Source: Streptomyces sp. I05A-00742
Lineage (GTDB): Bacteria; Actinomycetota; Actinomycetes; Streptomycetales; Streptomycetaceae
Assembly: GCF_013055795.1 (NCBI RefSeq)
Contig: NZ_JABETO010000053.1
Location: forward strand, 1 to 33,280
Direction: 5' to 3'
Length of the DNA stretch: 33,280 nucleotides
Position numbers and translations under genes: made by a program. Under the pieces are notes generated by a model, which searched no databases, was not told the DNA's origin, and was given only the letters and a program-made list of their open reading frames with translations. Every line of letters starts with the position of its first letter. Position 1 is the first letter of the stretch. Below, piece by piece: positions 1 to 8,000 of the stretch.

Positions 1-955
1 CCGCCGCCGCGGCCACCCCCGCGACGATGGCCGCCGCCCGCCCGGCACCCCCGGGCCGGCCGAGCAGGGCGTCGCGCAGCCCGCGCGCGACGCCCGCCGG
101 GAGCACCCGGGTGGTGTAGCGGCGCTCGGTCGCCAGCCCGTCCCGCGCGCCGACGCTGTGCGCCACCAGCGCCTTGGACAGGCCCTCGGCGTACGCCCGG
201 GTGCGGAAGTAGCCGAACCGTTCCCGCTCGGCGGGGACCCGGTGGTGGATCACCGCGCGGTCGTCGATCAGCAGCACCGCGCCGGGCACCGCCCGGGTCA
301 GCCGGATGCACAGCTCGGTCTCCTCGCAGCCCAGCGGCAGCCGGTGGCCGTCGCGGCCGATGCCGGAGGCGAACCCGCCGACGGCGGTCAGCGCCGACCT
401 GCGGAACGAGGCGTTGCCGCCGAGGACGTTGCGCACCTCCACCCGGCCGGGCGGCAGGCCGCGGTACGTGCAGCCCACCACCCAGTCGAACTCCTCGGGG
501 AACCACGCGGGCCGGGCCCGCGAGGCCCAGGCCGGCCGGGTGCTGCCGCCGACCGCCATCACGCGCGGGTCGGCGTAGCCCGCGGCGAAGTGCAGCAGCC
601 AGTCGCGCTCGGCCACCGCGTCGTCGTCCAGGAAGGCGATCACCTCGCCGGACGAGGCCGCGATGCCGGTGTTGCGCCCGGCGGACAGGCCGCGCGGTCC
701 GGCGTTGGCCAGTACGCGCACCCGGCCCGCCGAGCCGCCCGGCGCCCCCAGCCCGTCGTCGCCGTAGACCTTGGCCAGCCGGCGCAGCAGCACCGGGTTG
801 TGGTCCACCACGAGCAGCGTCTCGCGCGCCGGGTACGACTGGGCGGTCACCGAGGCCACCGCGGCGAGGATGTCGCCCCAGCGGTCCTCGGTGTAGACGC
901 AGATGACCACCGAGACGTCCGGCGCCGTGGTCCGTTCCGCCGGTGCTGTGCTCAA
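1..955 (-). CDS. GT2 family glycosyltransferase, 3' part beyond left edge
   Basis: Reading the minus strand from 955 gives an uninterrupted frame to the window edge, so about 318 codons are visible and the C-terminus is missing. The N-terminal half shows a GT-A fold: a VSVVICVYTEDRW opening strand near residue 13, a GLSAGRNTGI nucleotide-sugar loop near residue 90, and a DxD-type metal site (FLDDDAVAERDW) near residue 110. A GCEETELC segment further on resembles the catalytic ED region of GT2 enzymes. The proposed TTG start overlaps the TGA stop of the upstream glycosyltransferase (952-954), which implies translational coupling. It probably transfers a sugar at the cytoplasmic face of the membrane in glycan or exopolysaccharide assembly. 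Donor and acceptor cannot be read from sequence. The family call is firm; the TTG start is inferred from the overlap. Confidence 0.88.
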   Translation of the reverse strand, partial: MSTAPAERTTAPDVSVVICVYTEDRWGDILAAVASVTAQSYPARETLLVVDHNPVLLRRLAKVYGDDGLGAPGGSAGRVRVLANAGPRGLSAGRNTGIAASSGEVIAFLDDDAVAERDWLLHFAAGYADPRVMAVGGSTRPAWASRARPAWFPEEFDWVVGCTYRGLPPGRVEVRNVLGGNASFRRSALTAVGGFASGIGRDGHRLPLGCEETELCIRLTRAVPGAVLLIDDRAVIHHRVPAERERFGYFRTRAYAEGLSKALVAHSVGARDGLATERRYTTRVLPAGVARGLRDALLGRPGGAGRAAAIVAGVAAAA

Positions 956-1815
956 GAGACTTCCCCGCGGCTCGCGGCCGGTGCGATCGCCAGCGGTGCG
1001 CGGGCCGTCCGGCTCCGCCGCCGGGAGCCCCGCTCGTGCAGGATCACCTTGAGGACCCGCAGCCCGTCGCGCACGGCCCGTAGGTTGCTGGCGCCGTGGA
1101 TGCGCACGAACTCGTGGCTGGGGATCTCCTGGACCCGCAGGCCGGCCTTGACGACTCTGATGTTCATCAGGGTCTCCACCTCGAAGCCGGCGCAGTCCAG
1201 GGCGATCTCGTCCAGGATGCGCTTCCAGAAGGCGTTGTAGCCGTAGCACAGGTCCGTGTAGCGGGCGCCGAACTTGTGGTTGACGATCGAGCAGAGGACG
1301 CGGTTGCCCAGCTTGCGGATCGGCGTCATGTCGTCGGTGCCGCCCCCGTTGGCGAACCGGGAGCCCTTGGCGAAGTCCGCGCCGCCGACCAGGGCCGAGA
1401 CATAGCTGACGATCTCGTTGCCGTCGGCCGAGCCGTCCGCGTCCACCATGACGATGATCTCGCCGGTGCAGGCGGCGAACCCGGTGATCAGCGCGTCGCC
1501 CTTGCCCTTGCCGCGCTGTTCGACGACCTTGACCTCCGGGCAGAGCTCCCGGGCGACCTTGACGGTGTCGTCGGTGGAGTTGCCGTCGACGAGGACCACC
1601 TCGTGGATCCAGGACGGCAGGGTCTTGAAGACGTACGGCAGGTTCTCCGCCTCGTTCATGGCGGGGATCACCACGCTCACCGGCGGTGCTATCGCGAATT
1701 GCGGCGACACCGGGCGGTACTGGGCGGGTGGTTCCGGGGGCCGGACGGACTCGCCGCCGGCGTCGGTCCCGAGGGCCTGGTCCTGACCGGCCGCCGGGCG
1801 CAGGAACGAACTCAT
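952..1815 (-). CDS. GT2 family glycosyltransferase (polyprenyl-phosphate glycosyltransferase type)
   Basis: This 287-aa protein begins at an ATG (1815-1813) preceded by GAGAGGG about 12 bases upstream. The frame is open further upstream, but that extension is rich in Arg and Ser and looks non-coding. After a 50-residue leader comes a classic GT2 core: VSVVIPAMNEAENLP, then VLVDGNSTDDT, then the metal-binding VMVDADGSAD, and a GSRFANGG loop. This arrangement resembles dolichyl-phosphate-mannose-synthase-like enzymes that load sugars onto polyprenyl phosphate. No C-terminal membrane segment is present, and the tail is basic (HERGSRRRSR). Its stop overlaps the start of the next glycosyltransferase, so the two are probably made together. 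Substrates are unknown. Confidence 0.9.
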   Translation of the reverse strand: MSSFLRPAAGQDQALGTDAGGESVRPPEPPAQYRPVSPQFAIAPPVSVVIPAMNEAENLPYVFKTLPSWIHEVVLVDGNSTDDTVKVARELCPEVKVVEQRGKGKGDALITGFAACTGEIIVMVDADGSADGNEIVSYVSALVGGADFAKGSRFANGGGTDDMTPIRKLGNRVLCSIVNHKFGARYTDLCYGYNAFWKRILDEIALDCAGFEVETLMNIRVVKAGLRVQEIPSHEFVRIHGASNLRAVRDGLRVLKVILHERGSRRRSRTARAPLAIAPAASRGEVS

Positions 1816-2229
1816 GAGTGTGGGTTTCCCTCTCGTCCGGAGGACCGCCCGCCCCCGAGCGGTCCCATGGTGTATCCGGTTCGAAAAGGGGGTCTCACCC
1901 CGTCCCACGCGGTGTAACCACCATGTGGTCAAGGTGAGTTGGCGAATAGCACAGGCCGCGCGGCACGCGACTCGACACGGATCTGCCCGGCCGAGCGCGG
2001 CACCCCCTGCCGCGCCCCGCCCCGGATCCATCGCGGCGACTGGAGCCCCTCCCCGGAGCCGCATGAACTGATGGACCGATGCGGGTAGATGTACGACGGT
2101 ATTGAAGCTTGAGACTGTATGGCAAGAGGTGAGTTGGAGCCTCCTCCTTTGGTGTCCTTTGTTCCTGACGCGCCGTCCGCTGTGCGAACGCACACCCGGA
2201 GCGCACCGGCGCATTTCGCCCGCCGCGCC
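1816..2229 (-). promoter_or_regulatory. 414-bp non-coding leader upstream of the GT2 pair
   Basis: No convincing gene lies here. The right end (about 2080-2130) is noticeably richer in A and T than its surroundings. On the minus strand it contains a possible promoter, TTGCCA, an 18-base spacer, then TACCGT. Starting there would leave a 5' leader of about 280 bases before the glycosyltransferase ATG. Small inverted repeats are present (for example GGGG-TCTCA-CCCC near 1890 and CCAC/GTGG near 1919), but none forms a clear terminator or riboswitch. The promoter is a visual match only. Confidence 0.35.
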
Positions 2230-3324
2230 TCAGACTCCCCGGCGAAGCCGTCCCACCTGCTTGAGCAGCCGGTCGGCGGGTTCGAAGAGTTGAGGGCGCG
2301 CGACCACGGTGTTGCGCAGCGCGCGCACCGGCGCACGCCGGGCTTTGTGCCCCATCGCGATCGGGTGACGTCTCATCACCCACCCTTCCGACACGCTGAG
2401 TTCACGTGTTTTCAGGGAGTCCTTGTACGCCTTGCCGCCCCGCCCGAGATCCAGATGGGCCAGCCCCGCGGCGGCGGCTCCCTCCGCCATCCGCACATGC
2501 AGCACCAGACCGGGCGAGTACTTCGCGAACCTCGGGTCGTAGGCCGGGAACCAGCACGCCAACACCGTCCGCGACCGCAGCCCGAAGTGCGCCGCGACCG
2601 GCTGCCCACCCGCGTAGAGCACGGACAGCAGACCGCCGCACGCCTCCGCGCGGGTGTGGAAGAGCTGCTCGACGAGGCGCGAGATCCAGGGGCGCGCGAA
2701 GCGGTCGCTGCGCCCTGTTCTTCGGTACTGCGCCGACTTCCAGCCGATGAGCGTGCGCAGCACGGCCGGGTCGCGCTCGTCGTGCACGTACCGCACCCCG
2801 CCCGCGTCGCGGCCGAGCCGGCGCTCCTTGGCGAGCGTGGTGCGGGTGAACTTGGGCGACTGCTTGCGCAGCGCCGCGAGATACGAGTCGAAGCCCTGCT
2901 CGACGTCGATGACCGGGGAGGGGAAGGCGCCCGACGCCCCCTCCTCGAAGGGTTTCTGACCCTCCACCAGGTGGTCGAACTCCCACAGCGAGAGACCGCA
3001 GGCGTACAGCAACTCCCGGGCGTCCCACTGGAATCCGGGCCGGTGCACCAGCCCCTGGGCATCGGAGACGCCCAGCCCGATCGCCCTCCCCACCCCCAAC
3101 GACGTGCGCTGGTAGGGGAAGAACGCGGCGGGCGCGCCCTCCTCCCGGACCACGGCGATCCGTGTGCCGCGCCGGCAGCGGCCCACCGCCAGCGCGAACT
3201 CCGGTGCCAGGAAAGGGTTTCCGAGCTGCGGAGAACCGTCCTCCACCGCCCGTGCCTGCATGGCCGACCACGCCGCCCGGTCGGCCGCGGTGAGTTCACC
3301 CGGGCGGTGCACGCTGACGTCCAC
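2230..3324 (-). CDS. FemAB/CelD-like GNAT acyltransferase
   Basis: This 364-aa protein starts at GTG 3324, one base after the stop of the upstream membrane-protein gene, so the two form an operon. The architecture fits the duplicated GNAT fold (BioF2-like acetyltransferase domain) seen in CelD/FemAB-type proteins of exopolysaccharide clusters. An N-terminal lobe contains FLAPEFALAVGR and an AFFPYQR strand. A basic KFTRTTLAKERRLGR helix lies in the middle. A C-terminal lobe contains QPVAAHFGLRS, then LACWFPAYDPRFAKYSPG, and ends in LDLGRGGKAYKDSLKTRE, the family's usual closing motif. The likely role is acyl or aminoacyl transfer onto a glycan or a lipid-linked intermediate. The glycosyltransferases downstream support a shared pathway. 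The actual substrate is unknown. Confidence 0.85.
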   Translation of the reverse strand: MDVSVHRPGELTAADRAAWSAMQARAVEDGSPQLGNPFLAPEFALAVGRCRRGTRIAVVREEGAPAAFFPYQRTSLGVGRAIGLGVSDAQGLVHRPGFQWDARELLYACGLSLWEFDHLVEGQKPFEEGASGAFPSPVIDVEQGFDSYLAALRKQSPKFTRTTLAKERRLGRDAGGVRYVHDERDPAVLRTLIGWKSAQYRRTGRSDRFARPWISRLVEQLFHTRAEACGGLLSVLYAGGQPVAAHFGLRSRTVLACWFPAYDPRFAKYSPGLVLHVRMAEGAAAAGLAHLDLGRGGKAYKDSLKTRELSVSEGWVMRRHPIAMGHKARRAPVRALRNTVVARPQLFEPADRLLKQVGRLRRGV

Positions 3325-3325
3325 G

Positions 3326-3817
3326 TCAGGTCGCCCGGTCGCCCGTGCCGCGGCCCCGGTGGCGCCAGGCGTGCGCCAGCAGGAAGAGCAGCAGGCTGAC
3401 CGCCGCGACCGCGGCCACGCCGCCGCGCACCGTCCAGGTGTGCAGCGCGAGCATGGTCTGCGCGATCAGCAGGTCGACCGCGATCGCCCCGCCGCCCGCC
3501 ACCACGGCGCGGCTGAGCGGGTCGAGGCCGCGCAGCGCCGCGGCGATGCCGCAGGCCGGCGCCACGATCAGGAAGAAGAGGGTGAAGGGTGCCCGCAGCG
3601 GCGAGCCGATGTCCAGGAGCGCCAGCGTGGCACCCGTTCCCGCCATGGCGGCGGCCACACCGGCGACGACGGGGAGGGAGTCCGCGGCCGGATGCCCTCT
3701 CCCGGGGCGCCCGGGTGGTCCCGAGGCGGACGGGTCACCGGGCGCGGCGCGGCCGGTGGTGTCGGCTGTGCGGAGATCACTGTCATCGAGACCGATGGGA
3801 TCGCTGAAGCTCTGCAT
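3326..3817 (-). CDS. Small membrane protein, four predicted helices
   Basis: The chosen ATG at 3817 gives 163 aa and follows a GGGGGG-type ribosome binding site about 10 bases upstream; the longer open frame above it has no such site. The first 50 residues are polar and rich in Gly, Pro and Ser. Four hydrophobic stretches follow: SLPVVAGVAAAMAGTGATLA, APFTLFFLIVAPACGIAAAL, AVVAGGGAIAVDLLIAQTML and GVAAVAAVSLLLFLLAHAW. The protein ends in a short basic tail (RHRGRGTGDRAT). I do not recognise a family. It sits directly upstream of the GNAT gene (stop and start one base apart), so it probably anchors or supports the glycan pathway at the membrane. No enzymatic motif is visible. Confidence 0.72.
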   Translation of the reverse strand: MQSFSDPIGLDDSDLRTADTTGRAAPGDPSASGPPGRPGRGHPAADSLPVVAGVAAAMAGTGATLALLDIGSPLRAPFTLFFLIVAPACGIAAALRGLDPLSRAVVAGGGAIAVDLLIAQTMLALHTWTVRGGVAAVAAVSLLLFLLAHAWRHRGRGTGDRAT

Positions 3818-4199
3818 TGGCGACTTAGCCCCCCGAAGCGCCGGATGCCGGGCTTCAATGTCGCGCAACGGGCGAAGGCCGTCAAGATGTGAAGGGCGTG
3901 CGAACAGGCATCGGGGAGAGCGCACCGGCCACAAGCGGAGCCTTTCCGTCTGGTGAACGTCCGGCGAATCCGCGGGGCCGTCAACCGGCAGTCGAGGGAC
4001 GGCCGTTCGGGTAATTCCCCGGATTCATGTTGACCCGTCCGGGCGGTTGTGCGCGGCGTCCGACGCGCCCGGGGTCCCGCATCCTTCACCAAATGGCCAT
4101 CCCGGTAAGGGATCATCGCAAGTTTTGTCATGGACACTTCCGACAGTCCGGGGTCGCTGCTACCACAGGGGTGGCAGAGAACCCTGCTAGGGAGGTTCC
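3818..4199. promoter_or_regulatory. Divergent intergenic region with a hairpin before the lipase gene
   Basis: This 382-bp region separates the leftward membrane-protein operon from the rightward SGNH hydrolase and must contain both promoters. Just before the hydrolase ribosome binding site (AGGGAGG, 4189-4195) lies an imperfect inverted repeat, CTGCTACCAC at 4157-4166 and GTGGCAG at 4171-4177. It could be an operator or a 5' UTR hairpin. I cannot place the -35/-10 elements confidently. No coding frame here looks real. Confidence 0.4.
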
Positions 4200-5000
4200 A
4201 TGAAACTGCACCGCATCACGGGTGCCGCATCGGCCGTGGCCCTCGCCCTGACCCTCGCTCTCGGCGGCACCGGCGCCGCCCAGGCGGCACCGGAGGCGGC
4301 TCCGTCCTACGTCGCCCTGGGCGACTCGTACTCGTCCGGCGTGGGCGCCGGCTCGTACCAGTCCTCCAGCGGCGACTGCAAACGCAGCAACAAGGCGTAC
4401 CCGGCCCTGTGGTCGGCCGCGCACAGACCCGCGTCGTTCGCCTTCACCGCCTGTTCCGGCGCCCGCACCGGCGACGTCCTCGCCAAGCAGCTGAGCCCGC
4501 TCACCCCCACGACGGGCCTCGTCAGCATCAGCGTCGGCGGCAACGACGCCGGCTTCGGAGACGCCATGACGACCTGTGTGACCGGCTCCGACAGCACCTG
4601 TCTGAACCGGATCGCCCAGGCGAGCACGTTCATCCGCAACGAGCTGCCCGCCAAGCTGGACGGCGTCTACTCCGCCATCAGCACCAGATCGCCCAAGGCC
4701 CGCGTCGTCGTGCTCGGCTATCCCCGCTTCTACAGGCTGGGGGGCGTCTGCGTCGGGCTGAGCGACACCAAGAGGAAGGCCATCAACAACGCCGCCGACC
4801 TGCTCGACACGGTCATCGCCAAGCGGGCCGCCGACCACGGCTTCGCCTTCGGCGACGTCAACACCACCTTCGCCGGTCATGAGCTGTGCTCGGGCAGCGC
4901 GTGGCTGCACAGTGTGACCCTGCCCGTCGACGAGTCCTACCACCCCACCGCGGGCGGGCAGTCCGGCGGCTACCTCCCGGTCTTCTCCTCGGCGGCCTGA
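4200..5000 (+). CDS. Secreted SGNH/GDSL lipase-esterase
   Basis: This 266-aa protein has a Sec signal peptide (basic MKLHR start, hydrophobic core, AQAA cleavage region near residue 29). The SGNH blocks are visible: GDSYSSG with nucleophile Ser43, the block III Asn in SVGGNDAGF (N115), and a C-terminal DESYHP with Asp244 and His248. Six cysteines are spread over the mature protein, as in the three-disulfide Streptomyces rimosus lipase. It should hydrolyse ester bonds in extracellular lipids or small esters. The start has an excellent ribosome binding site (AGGGAGG). A GC-rich hairpin follows the stop, so it is probably monocistronic. The family is certain; the substrate range is not. Confidence 0.94.
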   Translation: MKLHRITGAASAVALALTLALGGTGAAQAAPEAAPSYVALGDSYSSGVGAGSYQSSSGDCKRSNKAYPALWSAAHRPASFAFTACSGARTGDVLAKQLSPLTPTTGLVSISVGGNDAGFGDAMTTCVTGSDSTCLNRIAQASTFIRNELPAKLDGVYSAISTRSPKARVVVLGYPRFYRLGGVCVGLSDTKRKAINNAADLLDTVIAKRAADHGFAFGDVNTTFAGHELCSGSAWLHSVTLPVDESYHPTAGGQSGGYLPVFSSAA

Positions 5001-5007
5001 GCCGCGG

Positions 5008-5048
5008 CCGCCGCCCGGCCCCGGGACCCCGGAGCCGGGCGGTGGCGG
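5008..5048 (+). terminator. GC-rich hairpin terminator after the SGNH hydrolase
   Basis: CCGCCGCCCGGC (5008-5019) can pair with GCCGGGCGGTGGCGG (5034-5048), with one G-T wobble, just after the TGA stop. There is no T-tract, which is usual for Streptomyces intrinsic terminators. Confidence 0.5.
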
Positions 5049-5219
5049 GGAGCGAAAACGGGGTGAACCTACCGGAACGGAGAGTGATGTCCCCCTGCCC
5101 CGACCCCATCTGGCGGACCGTCGGACGGCCGCTGTGCGACAGGTTCACGCCAGGATCGTCAACCCCCTTGACGGGGTGGTGAATCCGTTCGCGGATGCGC
5201 GGGTGACGCGATGGGGCGA

Positions 5220-5225
5220 TAGGGT
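5220..5225 (+). promoter_or_regulatory. Putative -10 element of the small 88-aa gene
   Basis: TAGGGT lies about 42 bases before the ATG at 5268 and matches the Streptomyces -10 pattern TAgnnT. No good -35 hexamer sits 17-18 bases upstream; a TTGACG near 5168 is too far away. The call rests mainly on position and the -10 match. Confidence 0.35.
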
Positions 5226-5267
5226 TACTCTGCCTTGGCCGGGTGCCTCGTACGGGTGGGGAGTCTC

Positions 5268-5534
5268 ATGGACCAGATAACAATGCGCAGCAGGCCGCGT
5301 GTGCCTGCCATCGATTACGGGAGCGGCGCCTCCGGCGCCCGCCTCGAACGCCACCTCGCGGTGCTGAGCGGCCCCGCCGTCCCGCAGCGCGAGACCGAGG
5401 GCGCGACCCTGCTGATGCGCGAGCTGACCTCGCGCGACCACACGCGGGCGGCCGGATCCAGCCGGACGGCGCGGGTTTCCCTCTTCGCGCCCCTCCGCCG
5501 GCTCCGCCGGTCGTTGTTCGGCAGCCGCCCCTGA
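5268..5534 (+). CDS. Small conserved Streptomyces protein of unknown function (88 aa)
   Basis: The frame from ATG 5268 encodes an 88-residue basic protein with no signal peptide or membrane helix. Its middle (YGSGASGARLERHLAVLSG) looks ordered, and its end is strongly basic (APLRRLRRSLFGSRP). I recall very similar short proteins in other Streptomyces but know no function. The open frame extends slightly upstream, but the ATG after GGGGAG is the natural start. A -10-like TAGGGT lies upstream. The next gene is convergent, so it is probably transcribed alone. The basic tail could suggest nucleic-acid or membrane contact, but that is speculation. Confidence 0.6.
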   Translation: MDQITMRSRPRVPAIDYGSGASGARLERHLAVLSGPAVPQRETEGATLLMRELTSRDHTRAAGSSRTARVSLFAPLRRLRRSLFGSRP

Positions 5535-5656
5535 GCGTTTTCCCCGGCGTTCCCCGCCCCGCACCCGCCACACCGGCCCCCGCTTCCGCCCCGCTCCACC
5601 GAGCAGGCACCGGCGCGCACCGGCCGCGACCGCGCCGACGGCACCGTTGACACGGT

Positions 5657-6406
5657 TCAGTGCGCCTCGACCGTGACCGTGAAGGAGAAGCGGTCGCCGC
5701 GGTAGTGGATGCGCGCGACGTCCACCACCCGGCCGCTCTCGTCGTAGGTGACGCCCGTGTAGTGGAGGATCGGGCTGAGGAGCGGCACCTGGAGCAGCCC
5801 GGCCGTCTCCGGGTCCGCCAGCCGCGCCTCCACCGTGTCCGTGATCCGGCTGATGCGTATGCCGAGGGCTTCGCGCAGCACCTTGGTCATCGGCCAGCGG
5901 GTCAGGTCCCCGAGGTCGATCCGGCCGGCCAGTTCCGGGTGGACCAGGTTCTCCGCCCAGTTCACCGGTTCGTCCGTCTCCCCGTCCCGGCGCAGCCGCC
6001 GGAAGGCCACCGCCTCCGTCAGCCCCGGGAAGTGCTCGGCCACCTCGCCGGGGACCGGCACCGGGCCGTGGCCGAGTACGGTGGTCCGCTCGCCCGACTG
6101 CTGGGCGACGATCGCGTCCACCGAGCCGAGCAGCCGCACGGGAGAGCCCCGCCGGGCGCTCGGCTCGATGAAGGTACCGCGCCGCCGGTGGCGGCTGATG
6201 AGCCCCTCCTCCTCCAGCTCCTTGAGCGCCTGCCGCATGGTCAGCACGCTCACCCCGTAGTGCGCGGCGAGCGAGTCCTCGGTGGGCAGCCGCAGCGGGT
6301 CGTCCGGACGGCGGCCGAGTATCGAGGCGCGCAGGGACTGCGACACCTGGTACCAGAGCGGCAGTTTGCGGTTGAGCGCGAGGGAGTCGGGGGCGAAGGT
6401 GGTCAC
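5657..6406 (-). CDS. GntR/HutC-family transcriptional regulator
   Basis: This 249-aa protein starts at a GTG (6406) preceded by GGAG. Residues 15-85 form a winged helix-turn-helix typical of GntR (LPTEDSLAAHYGVSVLTMRQALKELEEEGLI in outline, followed by the RHRRRGTFI wing). The remainder fits a UTRA ligand-binding domain, with FRRLRRDGE and a late LLSPILHYTGVTYDESGR strand pair. It lies 42 bp downstream of hmgA on the same strand and is probably co-transcribed with it. It is therefore a good candidate to control homogentisate catabolism and itself, with a pathway acid or related compound as effector. The effector and operator are inferred, not seen. Confidence 0.9.
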   Translation of the reverse strand: MTTFAPDSLALNRKLPLWYQVSQSLRASILGRRPDDPLRLPTEDSLAAHYGVSVLTMRQALKELEEEGLISRHRRRGTFIEPSARRGSPVRLLGSVDAIVAQQSGERTTVLGHGPVPVPGEVAEHFPGLTEAVAFRRLRRDGETDEPVNWAENLVHPELAGRIDLGDLTRWPMTKVLREALGIRISRITDTVEARLADPETAGLLQVPLLSPILHYTGVTYDESGRVVDVARIHYRGDRFSFTVTVEAH

Positions 6407-6448
6407 GGTGGCTCCGGCTCTACGGCGGTTCGGGGGCGGTGGCGACGC

Positions 6449-7783
6449 TCAGGGGCGGTAGTGGCGCTCCAGACCTTGCCACACGTCGTCGTACCCCGAC
6501 TGGAGATGTCCGGCGTTCGCTGCCTGGCCGGTCAGCGTCACCGGCCAGCGGGTCTCGAACATGAAGGCCAGCCCGTCGTCCACCTTGTGCGGCTTCAGCT
6601 CCGCCGCACTGGCTCTGTCGAAGGTCTCCCGGTCCGGCCCGTGCGCCGACATCATGTTGTGCAACGAGCCGCCGCCCGCCACGAAACCGCCCTCCCCGGC
6701 CGTCTTGGCGTCGTACGCCCCCTCGATCAGGCCCATGTACTCGCTCATCACATTGCGGTGGAAGTACGGCGGCCGGAAGGTGTCCTCGCCCACCAGCCAG
6801 CGCGGCGCGAAGACCACGAAGTCCACCCCGGCCAGCCCGGGGGTGTCCGACGGCGAGGTGAGCACCGTGAAGATCGACGGGTCGGGGTGGTCGTAGCTGA
6901 TCGACCCGATGACGTTGAACCGGCGCAGGTCGTAGACGTACGGGACGAGGTTGCCGTGCCAGGCGACGACGTCGAGCGGCGAGTGGTCGTACACCGCCTC
7001 CCAGAGGTTGCCGCAGAACTTGTTGACCACCCGCACCGGGCCCTCGACGTCCTCGTAGGCGGCGACCGGGGTGAGGAAGTCCCGCGCGTTCGCCAGCCCG
7101 TTGGCGCCGATCGGGCCCAGGTCGGGCAGGGTGAACGGCTGCCCGTAGTTCTCGCAGACGTAGCCGCGCGCGGCCGCGTCCAGCAGCTCGACGCGGAACC
7201 GCACCCCGCGCGGGATCAGCGCCACATGGCCGGGCTCGGCGCGCAGCAGGCCGAACTCGGTGCGCAGCAGCAGCCCGCCGTGCTCGGGGACGATCAGCAG
7301 CTCGCCGTCGGCGTCGCTGAACACGCGGTCCGTCATGGAGGTGTCGGCCGCGTAGAGATGGATGGCCATGCCGGTGCGCTGCGTGACGTCGCCGTTGCCG
7401 CCCAGGGTCCACAGCCCGTCGAGGAAGTCGGTGCCCGCGGCGGGGGCGGGCAGCGGGTTCCAGCGGAGCCGGTTGGGGTCGGGGACGGTCTCGGTGAACG
7501 GGGCGCCGCGCAGGCCGCCGTTGTCGATCCGGGTGAACGGGGGGTGGGCGGCCGACGGCCGGACGCGGTACAGCCACGACCGGCGGTTGTGGTGCCGCGG
7601 CTCGGTGAAGGCGGTGCCGCTCAGCTGCTCCGCGTAGAGGCCGAGGGGCGCCCGCTGGGGCGAGTTGCGCCCGTGCGGCAGGGCGCCGGGAACGGCCTCG
7701 CTGCTGTGCTCGTTGCCGAAGCCCGAGACGTACAGCAGCCCTTCGGCCGTCCTGCGCGCCTGCTCGTTGTCCGTGCCGGTCAT
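6449..7783 (-). CDS. hmgA: Homogentisate 1,2-dioxygenase
   Basis: This 444-aa enzyme opens the ring of homogentisate to maleylacetoacetate using Fe(II) and O2, the central step of tyrosine and phenylalanine breakdown. The family signature is clear: an N-terminal YVSGFGNEHSSEAVPGALP, then the iron site HRNVMSEYMG (His342 and Glu348) and SAHGPD (His381). These correspond to His335, Glu341 and His371 of the human enzyme. The start is the ATG at 7783 with GGGAG upstream; the open frame runs further upstream, but the protein start and a good promoter settle the choice. A GntR regulator follows in the same transcript. The later pathway genes (maleylacetoacetate isomerase, fumarylacetoacetase) are not adjacent. 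Confidence 0.97.
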   Translation of the reverse strand: MTGTDNEQARRTAEGLLYVSGFGNEHSSEAVPGALPHGRNSPQRAPLGLYAEQLSGTAFTEPRHHNRRSWLYRVRPSAAHPPFTRIDNGGLRGAPFTETVPDPNRLRWNPLPAPAAGTDFLDGLWTLGGNGDVTQRTGMAIHLYAADTSMTDRVFSDADGELLIVPEHGGLLLRTEFGLLRAEPGHVALIPRGVRFRVELLDAAARGYVCENYGQPFTLPDLGPIGANGLANARDFLTPVAAYEDVEGPVRVVNKFCGNLWEAVYDHSPLDVVAWHGNLVPYVYDLRRFNVIGSISYDHPDPSIFTVLTSPSDTPGLAGVDFVVFAPRWLVGEDTFRPPYFHRNVMSEYMGLIEGAYDAKTAGEGGFVAGGGSLHNMMSAHGPDRETFDRASAAELKPHKVDDGLAFMFETRWPVTLTGQAANAGHLQSGYDDVWQGLERHYRP

Positions 7784-7818
7784 CGTGTGCTCCCACTGCC
7801 GGAGGAATCCTCTGCATG

Positions 7819-7848
7819 ACCGTAGGATTGAGGCACCCCATGCGTCAA
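7819..7848 (-). promoter_or_regulatory. hmgA promoter
   Basis: On the minus strand, TTGACG (7848-7843), an 18-base spacer and TACGGT (7824-7819) form a near-consensus Streptomyces housekeeping promoter. It lies about 36 bases before the hmgA ATG. Directly upstream is an imperfect palindrome, GGTCAAGGTCC, that could be a regulator site. Confidence 0.65.
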
Positions 7849-7921
7849 TGGACCTTGACCTCCGTGTTTCCTCGCGGCACCGCCGGATCCGGAGGGGTAG
7901 TGGAAGTGACCGGATGGGCCC

Positions 7922-7950
7922 TTGGTGCGGGCGGAGGCGGCGGTTAGGTT
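7922..7950 (+). promoter_or_regulatory. Aldehyde dehydrogenase promoter
   Basis: TTGGTG (7922-7927), a 17-base spacer and TAGGTT (7945-7950) fit the Streptomyces -35/-10 pattern. They lie about 50 bases before the GTG start at 8001 and diverge from the hmgA promoter, with about 75 bp between the two -35 elements. Confidence 0.55.
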
Positions 7951-8000
7951 GGGCCCGGACGAGGGCCGCCGCGCCCACCGCGACCGCGAGGAGACGACCT

